A stretch of DNA of 64,000 bases from Sycobia sp. Sy_11 (Eukaryota > Arthropoda > Insecta > Hymenoptera > Epichrysomallidae). This document shows, in pieces, positions 1-10,820 of this stretch (its first letter is position 1; each line of letters begins with the position of its first letter). Location: contig JACCIC010000216.1 in assembly GCA_018907035.1 (NCBI GenBank), positions 758,501 through 822,500 of the forward strand. The letters are read 5' to 3'. Position numbers and translations under genes: made by a program. Below the pieces are notes generated by a model. That model was given only the letters and a program-made list of their open reading frames with translations, was not told the origin of the DNA and made no database searches.

Positions 1-95
1 AAAATGGTGCATATTGGAAGTAAATCAGACCACTGTAACACTTTTTATAAAGCATTGAATGAAGAGCAAAAAAAGGGGAGATATTTGACAACCTA
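1..95 (+). mobile_element. mariner-family element, 3' end only (cut by window start)
   Basis: The first 95 bases match, in reverse complement, the left end (33214 to about 33310) of the mariner at 33214-34449. They include a shared run of more than 40 bases and the same terminal sequence, here ending ATTTGACAACCTAA and followed by TA at 96-97. The transposase C-terminus in this stretch carries stops, so it is not coding. Only the 3' end is in the window, so its length is unknown. Confidence 0.8.
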
Positions 96-97
96 AT

Positions 98-1640
98 ATA
101 TTCTTTGAAACATAACACACCTTTAATAAATATATTATAATATTCTTTATGAGATTATCACGGAATAAAAGAAAAATCAGAAAAATATTTCAAACAAAAG
201 ATGTACATGTCCTTAATATGAATATTTTATGTTCTACAACCTGTTTTTAGTATAAGCGATATTTCTGGAGAAAATGAAAGCATTCCATCTCGGGGCTTTT
301 CCGAGTATCAGAACGAGATGATAATCATCAATAAATAACATAGAAAATGATCAAATGTTTATTGCTAAATAACTTTTTTTTATTTTCACAAAATTTAGTT
401 TTAAATCATTCAAAATGATTACGTATAAGGAAAGACATTGAATTTTTCAAAAATTTGAATTTGCTGCAATTTTACATACAGTTAAAGTTGCAAAAAAATT
501 GGAAAATTTGTACTTTAAAAAATCATAAAATTTTATATGCATTTTAGGAGAATGATGCTTAGACCTTTTTTTATTTAAAATAATCTATTTTTCTTCGGAA
601 AAAATTTTCCGAAAAGAATAGATACATTCTTTACATTGAAACATTATGTACGAGTATAACCAAGCAATAAATCAATTGATTCGTATTTTACATATTATAT
701 TTTTCACATACAACATTTAATAATTATAATTAATTTTGACATGTATAATAATTATTAAAATTATATAATATCGTTAATATCGACATCCCATGTATAAAAA
801 TTATTGAAATTATTAATTATTAATCTGTACAATTATAATACTGTTAATTAATTTATGTACTAAATAATACATTTAAAGATTTATATATTCTCGAACATTT
901 CCATTATGAGATGATATATTTGAATTTAAATCAAGTCTTTGTAATATATACTATTCGTATTAAATAATATTTGTATAAAAATTCTTCATGAGATCGCTGA
1001 ATATGCATTTAGCATATAATATTAACAAATTTAAATCTTAATTTACTGCTTCGATGATGACGATTAGGCGTTCTTGGTTTTATTAAAATTATTTATTTGA
1101 TCACTGGTTTTTCATTGTTAGACTGTAATTGCGTTTTCAATGGATTGAATCATTGAGTTTAAATCATTTGAGTAAGTTACTGTAAGTTCAATAAGATTTA
1201 GGTTAATAATTTGAATGTAGTAACAATATATAATTATATGTCGTTTTTATCGAAATCTACGAAATTCATTGTCAAGATATTCAAATTTCTACCAAAACAA
1301 CAGATTTGAAATCATCAAACTAATTACTATTAAAAATAGATTATTAATGTGACTTAATACACATAATTTACACATAAAAAAAATTACATAGAAATAAATT
1401 TTTGCAAAAAACATTTTATATATAAATATCTTTAACTTTAATTTATACGTATTTTAATTTCAATTAGTTAACTATTTTACAAAGTTCTAGCGAGAGGTGT
1501 GCTAACTAAATATATGAATTAGTATCCGCAGGGTAACTAACTGAAATTTTCCTATAAATGTTGCCATTTAGATACCTGCGTTAGTGCCTTATAGAAAACT
1601 TAAGTCAGATAGAAATATAATATCTTACAGTTATCTGTGA
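98..1640. other. AT-rich intergenic DNA, nothing recognised
   Basis: The stretch is very AT-rich with many short A and T runs and no open frame of note. I see no gene, RNA or element boundary in it. It lies upstream of the TADA1 gene and could hold part of its 5' non-coding region, but nothing in the sequence shows this. Confidence 0.5.
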
Positions 1641-1649
1641 TAACTGGGT

Positions 1650-2285
1650 ACCCTCCATAGAGCCGAGTATAGAGAGTAGAGAGAAGGAATGGGAACTCCG
1701 CATGGGAAAAGCCATAGACTTATATAAAATATTAGACCGTGCGCTCTGAAAACAGAGATGAAGCATAAACCAGAATAAGAGAGTAATACAAGGAGTCGTA
1801 TTTTCTCTCTCTTAGAAGCGCGGAAGTGAAAGGAGAAGAAAAGTAGGGCAATAGTAACAGAAGAAATATACGTTTCTCCTATATTCTATACCATTGTTAT
1901 TGTTGGACTGTCTCCTACTTTATCTCCGGAGCAGGAGAGGAAGCACTACTCCAGGCTTATCTTTGTCCTTCAATATGGGCTTCAGAGTGTCCGTTCAAGC
2001 GCGCGGTCTAATATATTATTACATTAGTAATAATTATATATTATTATTACATTGGAGAAAGAGAAAGCAAAAGCTAACCCGAGTAAGGGGAAGATAAGAA
2101 CCAAAAGTAAGGGATCAGAGATTTAACTTCCCCTCGCTCCACGCACACTGCATACCAGTACTCTCTTTTCTTTAAATAGATGCATTTTAACGAGCAACCT
2201 TACAGGTCGTCGCTTTGCGGCTAATTCTGTCCCGAAGTTCTGCTATCTAATTTGAAACGATTTTAGCGGATTTTCCACTCTTTTT
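1650..2285 (+). mobile_element. MITE-like element, copy A (diverged)
   Basis: This is a copy of a small non-coding element also present at 2286-2700 (opposite strand), 6430-6900 and, in part, about 59335-59500. The left end has the family's terminal motif GAGAGTAGAGAG near 1665. The right end, ATTTTAGCGGATTTTCCACTC, is the inverted terminal repeat. The block from 2056 (GAGAAAGCAAAAGCTAA...) to 2285 aligns closely with 6688-6890. The middle (about 1890-2050) differs from copy C but resembles 59335-59385. No protein is encoded, so it must depend on another element's transposase. Boundaries are approximate. Confidence 0.6.
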
Positions 2286-2700
2286 CTCTACCCTCTATAG
2301 AGCCGAGTAAGGAGAGTAGAGAGGAGTGGAAACTCTGCTAAAATCGTGTCAAATTACATTGCAGGACTTCGGGACAGAATTGGCCTTGGTGAGGTTGCTC
2401 GTTCAAATAATGTATTTGATGAAAAGAGAGTAGGGGTATGCAGTGAGTGTAGAGAGAGGAGAAAGTTGAACCTCTGCTCACCTACTTTTGCTTTTTTTCT
2501 TGCCCTTATTCGCTTTGGCTTTTGCTTTGTCTCTCCGTTGCACGCAGTACCATCGACGGATTTCTAAGACAGCGACGTCTACGGGACAAATTTGAACTAC
2601 CATCTCCTGCTAATTTTTTATAAACTTTTCCCGTGTAAAGCGAGCGGCATTTCTATTCTTTCTCTATAGTCTTCATAGAGCCCAGTTTCCACTCCTTTCT
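2286..2700 (-). mobile_element. MITE-like element, copy B, inverted against copy A
   Basis: Read on the - strand this matches copy C at 6430-6900: AGGAGTGGAAACT, then GGGAAAAGTTTATAAAAAATTAGC, GATGGTAGTTCAAATTTG and the (GA)-rich centre, ending in the GAGCAACCTCACC region. It faces copy A across about 40 bp (2286-2325), so 2191-2280 and 2326-2401 form a long imperfect palindrome. The copy ends about 120 bp before the TADA1 start codon and may lie in that gene's promoter or 5' UTR. Confidence 0.65.
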
Positions 2701-2820
2701 AACCTCATAGGCTAAACCGAGAAAATAGAATAGAAAACTTAAAGTTAACATAAAAGGAATAAAATATTATTTTAATACTTAGTGTTTTTTTTCTTCAAAA
2801 AGCGTTCATCTACCTTAATT

Positions 2821-3789
2821 ATGACGACATCGAAGGAATTAAATATTGCTAGGAAAACACTTGTGACGTCATTGGGTGACAATGCCAAAGTGTATTTTCA
2901 AAAAATGAAACTCTGGTTTCAAATGAAGTCAACAAAGGAAGAGTTTGATGCTGAAGCTAGAAATATAATGACAGAAGATCAAGTACATTTACATAATGAA
3001 TTTCTTTTATGTATATTTAATAAAGTAAGAGGCCTTGTTGTGTCAACTCCACCAAGAATATTAAAAATAAACAGTGCACAGTCTAACACACTGATAATAA
3101 AAGAAAAAAGATTAAGATTAAAAAGAAAGTATAAAACAGATAAATCTAATTTTGAACCTGCTGATGTGTATACTGAAGTTCTAAATCAAACATCTTCACC
3201 TGTTGGTGATGAACCTATAGGTGCTAACCGTTCCAGTGCACAGGAATTGGTTCTACCTGATCGGACATTTGTCTTAGCAAGGCTCATGCTGGCTGCTTGG
3301 GAAAATAATATGGATGGAGCTGAAGATAATACTGCACATATTATAATAGCAGCGACTCATATATTTTTAAAAAACATTTTGACAGCTATGTTTACAAGGC
3401 GAAAGGGATTTTGTGTTCGTGATGAGTCTTTTATTTATAATATTGGAGAATCAGTGCCTAGTTCTTGGAAAAGAAATACATCATCTATTATTCAAGAAAC
3501 TAAGTATGCAAATCCAACAGTGATTATAGATCCTGCTGGACAAATACCAAATTCAAAAATGTGTATTGAAGATGCTGAGCAAGCTGCAGCATTTGCTTTA
3601 GCTTGCTCTACTCAGACTTTGGTAGCAGTTCCACCTTCTATTAATATAGTCGATTTACAAAAAACTTTAAAAATACACAAAAATCTCGTTAATAACCATA
3701 CTATTTATGCAACAAATAAAGAAAGAATTTTTACTTATAACACACATTCAACAAGAGAAGATTTGGAAACACAAAAGCTGTTGTTATAA
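2821..3789 (+). CDS. Tada1: transcriptional adapter 1 (SAGA complex subunit, TADA1/Ada1)
   Basis: The single open frame encodes 322 residues, close to the usual length of metazoan TADA1. The N-terminal region (about residues 5-70, ELNIARKTLV..., KLWFQMKSTKEEFDAEAR, HLHNEFLLCIFNKV) is the conserved SAGA-Tad1 region. A later hydrophobic, helix-rich stretch (LPDRTFVLARLMLAAWE ... IIIAATHIFLKNIL) fits the histone-fold-like part that in this family contacts TAF12. The protein acts in the nucleus as a structural subunit of the SAGA histone acetyltransferase co-activator. I chose the ATG at 2821, which opens MTTSKE; the frame runs a little further upstream (2782) but without an ATG. An AG at 2780-2781 after a T-rich stretch could be a 5' UTR splice acceptor. 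The next gene, UBLCP1, is convergent, with stop codons about 785 bp apart. Confidence 0.9.
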   Translation: MTTSKELNIARKTLVTSLGDNAKVYFQKMKLWFQMKSTKEEFDAEARNIMTEDQVHLHNEFLLCIFNKVRGLVVSTPPRILKINSAQSNTLIIKEKRLRLKRKYKTDKSNFEPADVYTEVLNQTSSPVGDEPIGANRSSAQELVLPDRTFVLARLMLAAWENNMDGAEDNTAHIIIAATHIFLKNILTAMFTRRKGFCVRDESFIYNIGESVPSSWKRNTSSIIQETKYANPTVIIDPAGQIPNSKMCIEDAEQAAAFALACSTQTLVAVPPSINIVDLQKTLKIHKNLVNNHTIYATNKERIFTYNTHSTREDLETQKLLL

Positions 3790-3864
3790 TCATAAAATGT
3801 CATTGTAAGTTTATGTATTTAATATTTAACTAGGCAAATCTGATAAAGTATTGTACATTTTCAA

Positions 3865-3870
3865 AATAAA
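3865..3870 (+). terminator. poly(A) signal of TADA1
   Basis: AATAAA lies 76 bases after the TADA1 stop codon, in an AT-rich stretch with T-rich sequence just downstream. It is the first canonical hexamer after the gene. Confidence 0.6.
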
Positions 3871-3899
3871 ACGTTATTTTTTATATTATCACTTGTGTA

Positions 3900-4540
3900 T
3901 TAAATTTCTTTTTATTACTTTTTGAAGCAGAAGTCATGAAATATAATTATTTTAATTAACTGATGTGCTGTATAATTAAGGGAATGTAATATTAATAAAC
4001 ATGTAAAAATATATTAAACATATTTTATTCTTAAAGCATTTTAAAAAAGTATAATTACACAATGGTATATATATTTACAGTGAGTGAAGTAGTCAATTTT
4101 ATTTTAATTTTATATATGAATTAACATATTAATTAAATTTTTTATTTTATCAAAATAATATATATATATATAAAAATTGATCATGTTAATTTTAATTTAC
4201 TGAATATGTTTTACTGTACAAATAAAATATTAAATTTTTATTATGATTCAGTGAAACATATAATTAAAACATAATATACAAATATAACAAATATTTTTTA
4301 TTTTCATGATAAAAAATGTGCAACTGTAAAATGAAGCACAAAAAATACATTTGAATTCTAAATAATATTGTATAGAAGTGAAAAAATATAATTTTAGAAT
4401 ACGCTTTCATAAATTCTTGATACTGATTTTTTAAATAATTACTTTTTACAGTCAATTCATTCAAGTAATATGTCTTTTTGAATTGTTATTATGAATATAT
4501 TTTGTTATCAATTTATTATAAATTGTTTCAAAACTAAGAG
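3900..4540. other. intergenic region between convergent TADA1 and UBLCP1
   Basis: AT-rich sequence with a short (TA)n tract near 4158-4172 and several small open frames without homology or coding character. I see no gene here. It holds the 3' ends of both flanking transcripts. Confidence 0.6.
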
Positions 4541-4547
4541 TATAACA

Positions 4548-4553
4548 TTTATT
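4548..4553 (-). terminator. poly(A) signal of UBLCP1
   Basis: On the - strand AATAAA occurs 22 bases after the UBLCP1 stop codon. It is the nearest canonical hexamer downstream of the gene. Confidence 0.5.
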
Positions 4554-4574
4554 TATAACTTCTCACTATCTGTA

Positions 4575-6204
4575 TTATGTTTTACGAGTACGAGTGTCAT
4601 CATTTTCAGTTCGTCTGTTACTTTTATTTTTTTTAGATCGATATTCTTCCCATTTTCTATGATTAAGTAACTGAAAATCATCTAGTGAAGCAATTGCTTC
4701 CAAGTATTTGGACAATTTAAGTAATTCTCTATCTTTATCTCTATTTAAGTGAGCTTGTTTGAAAGCCCGTATTCGAAGTCCTGATTGAGGGTTCATAATG
4801 AAATTTCTTCTAATGTCATCAAACATAATTGTATTTTTAGCAGAAAATTGTTTATATTTTCCCCATATAATTCCTAAAGGTTTAACATTTACAACACCAT
4901 ATTTAGGTGTATGTACAGATATCATAGCAAGAGCATCTAGATGAAAAGCTATTTTATAATCTGAATGATTTGAAACTCCAAGAAGTTTCATTTTTTCATT
5001 TATCCATTTCATACTTGTTGCAGACCAAATAACAATATCGTAGTTTTTATATGCACTGGTTAGAAATTCATGTAGGTAAGGACGCATTAATTCAATTCCT
5101 GTTTCAGCTACTGATTTGTGATCAAAAAGAGTGTAGTCAATGTCAAGTACAAGTAATTTTTTTCCCTCTCTTAAAGGATTTAATTCTTCAATTTTGTAAT
5201 TTTTAATTCTTTTTTGAATTTTAGCAAGGTAAATTTCAGCTTTTTCAATTTCTACTTCTTCTTCTTCTATATCTAAATCATTTATTACGTCAGGCATATT
5301 TTCTGGTACTTGACTTACTTCGGCAATATCCTCTTCTCGAGAACCCATCATCATAAGCTTAAATCCTTGTTTTAGTCCAAGTTGACTAATAATATCAATA
5401 TCTTGTGCTGGTTTTCCTGTTCATAGAATGATATAATACATTTATGATTCTCATATAATAAATTTCTATTTAGTTTATGTACGATAAAGTTGTTTATAAG
5501 AAGCAGATTTATAAGTATTTCTAATAAATTGTAAATACTGTAAAATATAAATTTAAATAGAAATAATGAAAATTATAACAAAGTTGATTGTTATATATTA
5601 AAATAAAATTACTAGTACTCTTGCCATCTTAATATATTTCAACAAATATTTATTGTAAGGATAAATAATAGTAATTGTGTAGTTTAATTATTGTAATAAA
5701 ACTGTTTGTAAAATATACAATGGAAGATAGAAGATAAGAAGTTAATAAAGAATTTTTTGAAAATAGTTATGAATATATAAATGTATTTAATATTGATTAA
5801 TGAATTTGATCAAATATAAATAAAATATTGATTTACTTTACTCTTTAAAAAACTTAGCAAGTAATTTAAAGCCTAGCTTTTATATTATTTTTTCATAATA
5901 TATAGTAAGTTCTAATCATAAAGAAAACAAACTGAGAGTTATAGAAATTAATAAATCTTTAAAAATTAATTTATAAAGCTATGTAAAATTATTAAGAAAT
6001 ACTGAAATTTCTTATTTTGTTTTGTTCAATAAACAAAATATAACCTTTGAATTTGAGATTCAGCAGTTTCTGTCTTTCTGGTCTGACGCCGGTCAACTTT
6101 TGTATTTTTTCTTTTAAAGAAAAAACTGTATCATTTTCTTCTATATCCGTAATAGCATACTCTTCGCCACTCCATTTTATAGTAATTTTTATTTCATTCT
6201 CCAT
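4575..6204 (-). CDS. Ublcp1: ubiquitin-like domain-containing CTD phosphatase 1 (UBLCP1), two exons
   Basis: The coding exons are 6204-6045 and 5416-4575, joined across a GT-AG intron to give a 333-residue protein (family usually near 320). Exon 1 holds most of an N-terminal ubiquitin-like domain ([18 protein letters not shown] ... [17 protein letters not shown]). Exon 2 continues it ([18 protein letters not shown] ... MMMGSREE) and carries a HAD/FCP1-type phosphatase domain. The catalytic motif DIDYT is at residues 145-149, followed by [21 protein letters not shown] and the MFDD motif. The family dephosphorylates serine in the RNA polymerase II CTD and regulates nuclear proteasomes through its UBL domain. 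The C-terminus is rich in K, R and N, consistent with nuclear location. The start ATG (6204) sits in CCAAATATGGAG. No frameshift or stop interrupts the gene. Confidence 0.93.
5417..6044 (-). other. UBLCP1 intron
   Basis: The intron is 628 bp. The donor on the - strand is CAAAG|GTTATA and the acceptor is GAACAG|GAAAACC. The join falls after the first base of a glycine codon and restores the conserved KGKP stretch of the ubiquitin-like domain. Confidence 0.85.
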
Positions 6205-6429
6205 ATTTGGCTTTATACTTCGATTTGCAAGTCAACAGTCGAAACGAAACAATAAAAGACGCTAAGCGGCTTTAGAAAGGTTATCTCTGGTTATATAGCT
6301 GTATATAACAACATCTCCTTTCATACCAAACAACTAAACCAGTGACGGGAGGGGAGAATAGTAACCCCCCTGTACTGTGTGTGAACGTCTTTGAGGCACT
6401 CGCTTGGCTCTGAAATCCAAAAATGCCAA

Positions 6430-6900
<471 letters not shown>

Positions 6901-7483
6901 ACTCCAAATATTGGCTTTTTGAGATCGAAAGACAAATTCGATAACACAGTTGAGGACTCTCGTAGCCGAAGAACAAAAAACTATCCACGCACCGCGCAGC
7001 ATACTCCAAACCGCTGCAGTTCAGCCCGCTCATGTAACTACGACTTTTATAATTTTATTACCCTTATCCGTGCGTAACATAGTATTTTTTTTCTGTCGTA
7101 CTTTTTTTGTTCTTTTTTTTCACTCTTCGCTCAGTTTTCGCCTCAGTTTTATTTTACTAAGACAAGAAAATTGAAAATGCTGCTTTTCTAAAGCTGCTAA
7201 AAATATACCGTCACTCATCAGTTAGAAAAGCTCTGTATGTCTTGTAATACACTTGCCAGTTATTTCATTAATCTCGTTGTACATTTAAATATTTTAATAT
7301 TCTTTTTTAACATTAATTTTATCTATTTGGCTGCATGATTATATAAAATAAAAATTTTTTAAGTAAAACCGGATAATCTATTATTATAAAATTGCCTTTA
7401 TTGAAAAAGATGAAATGAACTGTTTTTTTAATTAAAACAATTACAATTTCTTTGAATCATTTTTGTATAATTTTGAATAGAAA
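6901..7483. other. intergenic DNA, no gene seen
   Basis: Mostly AT-rich DNA with pyrimidine-rich runs near 7085-7150. The short open frame at 6950-7174 has no recognisable domain, so I do not call it a gene. Confidence 0.5.
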
Positions 7484-7498
7484 TCACGTTGTGTAATC

Positions 7499-7698
7499 TT
7501 TTTTTTGTTATTTAACGTTGCTCTATTTATGCTTCCAATGACCGGTGCTAATCAGCGACGGAGATCTACGATGTGTTTGTAAACAAAGCACATGTAGAGA
7601 CTTACAGCGGTGCTTGTGTCAATCGGTCAAGAACGGGATTTGAACTCGGATCACCAAGTTACTAGTCCTTCGCTCTAGCAATCGAACCATCGTAGGCC
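7499..7698 (-). mobile_element. tRNA-derived SINE with 15-bp target-site duplications
   Basis: On the - strand the element begins GGCCTACGATGGTTCGATT and has a tRNA-like head of about 75 bases: a box-A-like TGGTTCGATTGCTAGAGC and a box B GAGTTCAAATCCCG. A tRNA-unrelated body follows, ending in a short A tail (AACAAAAAAAAG). The identical 15-mer TCACGTTGTGTAATC flanks it at 7484-7498 and 7699-7713 (+ strand), as expected from LINE-mediated insertion. The head does not fold into a credible complete tRNA (weak acceptor stem), so this is a SINE and not a tRNA gene. Confidence 0.85.
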
Positions 7699-7713
7699 TC
7701 ACGTTGTGTAATC

Positions 7714-7897
7714 ATTCATAAAAATTGAATTAGTAATTAATTAAAAAATAAATGAGATGAAATAAATAATTGTTTTATTCCATTTTTATGAGTTGAATTT
7801 ATTATTGTTCTTTTACATTGATTAAAAATGAACAATTATATAACAATTATAACATATAAAATACATAATTTATTGCAATTTGTTCTACTAATTAAAT

Positions 7898-7944
<47 letters not shown>

Positions 7945-8470
7945 TTATAAATTATAAACCAAGTCTTGAAAGTTAACATGTCTTTGATGGATAAGTACAA
8001 TTTTTACATATATTACATCTACCATTTTTCTTTACATTGGTTATTTATATATTATCTCCCCTCCCAAGTTATATTATATTAATTTGTTTAAAATATTATG
8101 TTTAAAATATTACAATTTTTGCAGTAATGTAACAGAAATATTTTTTATGAAATATTACGAAATTGCTTCTGAAATATTACTATAATTCCAATGCAAAACT
8201 TGAGCTCAATAAATGTGTATCACATGAAAAATTCTTAGAAGTTTTTTTGTTTAAAAATCATTCGTTCTCTAAGAATGAATATGAACAAAGATATAATTTT
8301 TTAAAGTTCAAATGTTTCAATTTCTTAACAGCTTTGACTAGTTATAAATTTGTAATTGATTGACTTTTTTACAAAATTCAAAATTCTACTTAATTAGCGT
8401 TTTTAAATTATTTAAACTCAATTTTTTTACATAGTCGATGTAGTCAAAGTATTTGAATAAATTTTAACTT
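7714..8470. other. AT-rich DNA with a (TA)n tract at 7901-7942; no gene seen
   Basis: The stretch holds a 42-bp AT dinucleotide tract and low-complexity AT sequence. A 66-codon open frame at 8163-8363 has no known relative and an AT-driven composition, so it is not called. Confidence 0.5.
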
Positions 8471-8645
8471 TGTTGGAATATGCGTATATAATTTTGTATG
8501 CTCATTTAGAAGATCATTGCGTGGCGCAGTATTGCCGATAGAGAGCGAGCGCGGCATACAAGAAAAGACACGGGGAGAAAGAGGGTGTGTGTGTGCATCA
8601 GCGAGTGAGTGAAGCAGTACGCAGTGGAAGCGTGCTGGGCGAATA
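8471..8645 (+). mobile_element. copia LTR fragment (5' part)
   Basis: From TGTTGGAATATGCGTATATA this matches the first two-thirds of the copia 3' LTR at 25697-25967, including ATTTTGTATGCTC, TGGCGCAGTATTGC and CGTGCTGGGC. It then runs straight into another repeat. No internal copia sequence is attached. It is therefore a truncated solo LTR or an LTR cut by the next repeat. Confidence 0.7.
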
Positions 8646-8830
8646 TAAGGATAATAAGGAGAGATTGCCGATGCCATATGCGAAAGGCTCGACGAGTTTC
8701 GAGCGCCGGGAAAGTGCACCATCAATAGGCCCAACTGCTACACTAATGCGCCAACGCAACGTCACAGCTGCGTCAGCACAAATTAATGTGCGCATTTACC
8801 TACGTCACGAGCTGTGACGTAGACAATAAA
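8646..8830 (+). repeat. dispersed repeat unit with terminal hairpin (copy 1)
   Basis: This unit recurs twice at about 27030-27340. Shared landmarks are GATTGCCGATGCCATAT, a TCGA-rich stretch, CCAACTGCTACACTAATG, GCGACGTCACAG-like sequence and a terminal hairpin. Here the hairpin is CTACGTCAC-GAGCT-GTGACGTAG (8800-8822), followed by CAATAAATAT. I cannot assign it to a named transposon class. The short frames on both strands across it are not conserved as protein. Confidence 0.6.
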
Positions 8831-8935
8831 TATCATATCATATCATATCATATCATACTTCATATCGTACCGTATCATATCATAGCATATTTCATATCAT
8901 ACCATATCATATCATATCATATCATATCATACTTC
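8831..8935 (+). repeat. (ATATC)n-type degenerate pentanucleotide repeat
   Basis: About 100 bp of TATCA/ATATC units with interruptions (ACTTC, CGTACC, AGC). It sits directly between the hairpin repeat and the Helitron 5' region, so it may have grown from the AATAAATAT tail of that repeat. Confidence 0.85.
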
Positions 8936-8939
8936 ATAC

Positions 8940-9586
8940 TGATATACTAATGTATAAAGACAAAGCTTGCTTTTGTTTGCACATGATAATCGAAAAAACT
9001 ACTGAACCGATTGTTCTGAAATTTGACATATAGATTCTATATTATCTTGGGAAGGACGTAGGCTATGTTTTTTATTGAAAATCATTTTACTTTCATCAAT
9101 AAATTAAGTTAATGGTTTTAACAATCAGTTTCACCAGCGGCTACTAGGTGGCGCCTTGAATCACGAACATCAATTCAAAGTAGTCCGCTTAAAGTATTAA
9201 TACCAGGCCAGCTTAGACGAATGGTCGATCATATCCAACTTTAGGGTTCGTATCCTAAAGAAGGCTTTTTGTTTGTGACGACAAATTATATTTTTATTTT
9301 TATACATTCTATTAATTTCAGAATTGTGACCAGAGACTATGTTTTTTTTTGGTTCAAACAAATGAGCTAATGGCAAAATAGGGTTCTCTACTAACAACCT
9401 CGAAACTATGTATATATAAATAAAATATATCGTCACTTCTGCATAAAAAGGCAATATGCATCGTCTGCTTAAAGAATATGCTATGCGCAAACCAACATTT
9501 TGCTTGAATTTCAGTTGGCATCACTACGAAAATATTCCCGGTATTTAATCGAAAAAACGGAAATATAATATCTATCTATCTATCTA

Positions 9587-9628
<42 letters not shown>

Positions 9629-10553
9629 ATGTATATTATATTGTACATATTATATATACACATTTTAAATACGATTTCTACTGAGAAATATTGTATCCCG
9701 TTGCCTCAAGACGATTTCTATAGGCAGTTGTGTTTTCGGATGATAGAATGCAATGTCCAGGTGTCTCTGGGCGATTTCTACGGGGAATATTATATTTAGT
9801 TGATAGAAAACGAGATCCAGGTATGAGGAAATCAGCTTCTATAGGAAGATTCGTGTTGGGACGGTAAAATACGATATCTAGATCTTTCCAAACGACTTCT
9901 ATGGGGAGTATTGTGTTTAGTCGTTAGGAAACGATGCTAGCTTTCTCAGAACGACTTCTACTGGGTCTATCGTGTTTAGTTGATGGAAACGATGTTTAGG
10001 TATGTCGGGACAACTTCTACGGGGAGTTTCATGTTTGGATGATATAACGCGATTTCCAGGTGTTATGGAACGACTTCTACAGGGAGTTTTAAATTCGGAC
10101 GGTAGCAGATGATGTCCAGGTATGAGGAGACGATTTCGACGGGGAGTATCGTGTTTGGTTGGTAGAAAACAATGTTCAAGTATGTCGGGACAACTTCTAC
10201 GAGGAGTTTCGTGTTCGGATGATAGAATGCGATTTCCAGGTGTTTTTGAACGACTTCTACGGAGAATTTCATGTATAGTTAGTGGGAAACAATGTCGATG
10301 TATGTCAGTACGACTTTTATGACAATTTTCGTATTCTATCATTCGAATACGCACACTCTAGTCGTCTCGGGATACCTGGACATTGTATTCTATCTCCCCA
10401 ATACAAAACTCTCTATAGCAGTCGTCTCAACACATTTCCTATAGTCCGAACATGATACTTTCCGAAAACGTCGTCTCGAGACACTTGGACATCTTTTTCT
10501 ACCGCTTGATCTCGAAAGTACAATTTTCTCCATCGAAACCATATTTAATATGC

Positions 10554-10611
<58 letters not shown>

Positions 10612-10819
10612 TAAAATGGTCGACAAAATATCATCTTTTTGAAGGGGACGCTATATTGAAGCAGCTTTTTATGCAGAAGCAACGATAGGTAAATTACAGT
10701 CAATTATTTATAGAAATATAGATTTGTATATATAGAGTACTTTTTACTTAGATATTATTAAATTGTTTATGAAATCGGTTAAATTATTATCTCGGGCGAA
10801 GCTGAGATGGGGAGGCTAG
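8940..10819 (+). mobile_element. non-autonomous Helitron with internal minisatellite
   Basis: The 5' region (8950-9180) has the typical insect Helitron leader: ...AAAGCTTGCTTTTGTTTG, ACTACTGAACCGATT, TGAAATTTGACATATAGATT, GGGAAGGACGTAGGCTA. The 3' end has the hairpin CTCGGGCGAAGCTGAG, a short spacer and the terminal CTAG (10816-10819) followed by T, the Helitron hallmark. The same 3' end recurs at 31712-31870. No Rep/helicase frame is present, so movement would need an autonomous partner. The interior is a (TCTA)n/(TA)n tract (9571-9625), a minisatellite and a second (TA)n tract (10555-10607). The exact 5' TC is not certain. Confidence 0.75.
9680..10340 (+). repeat. minisatellite, about 11 units of ~60 bp, inside the Helitron
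   Basis: Units share the pattern GACTTCTACGGGGAGTTTCGTGTT, GGATGATAGAAxxCGAT and TCCAGGTATGTCGGGA, with period 59-60 bp. Two slightly different unit types appear (GGATGATAGAATGCGATTTCC and GGTTGATAGAAAACGATGTCC), suggesting a two-unit higher order. From 10341 to about 10530 the same unit appears in reverse orientation in a more degenerate form. The tandem frames on both strands are by-products of the period and not a protein. Confidence 0.85.
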
Positions 10820-10820
10820 T

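Noticed and set aside
7620..7698. tRNA gene on the - strand
   Set aside because: Box A and B are present, but the acceptor stem does not pair. The sequence continues into a body with an A tail and 15-bp duplications, so it is a SINE head.
8163..8363. 66-codon open frame
   Set aside because: AT-driven composition, no domain, no neighbouring coding signal.
9680..10340. CRISPR-like array
   Set aside because: Units are tandem without spacers, degenerate and eukaryotic; it is a minisatellite in a Helitron.
10063..10354. Open frames on both strands over the minisatellite
   Set aside because: The period of about 60 bp is a multiple of three and keeps several frames open without coding meaning.
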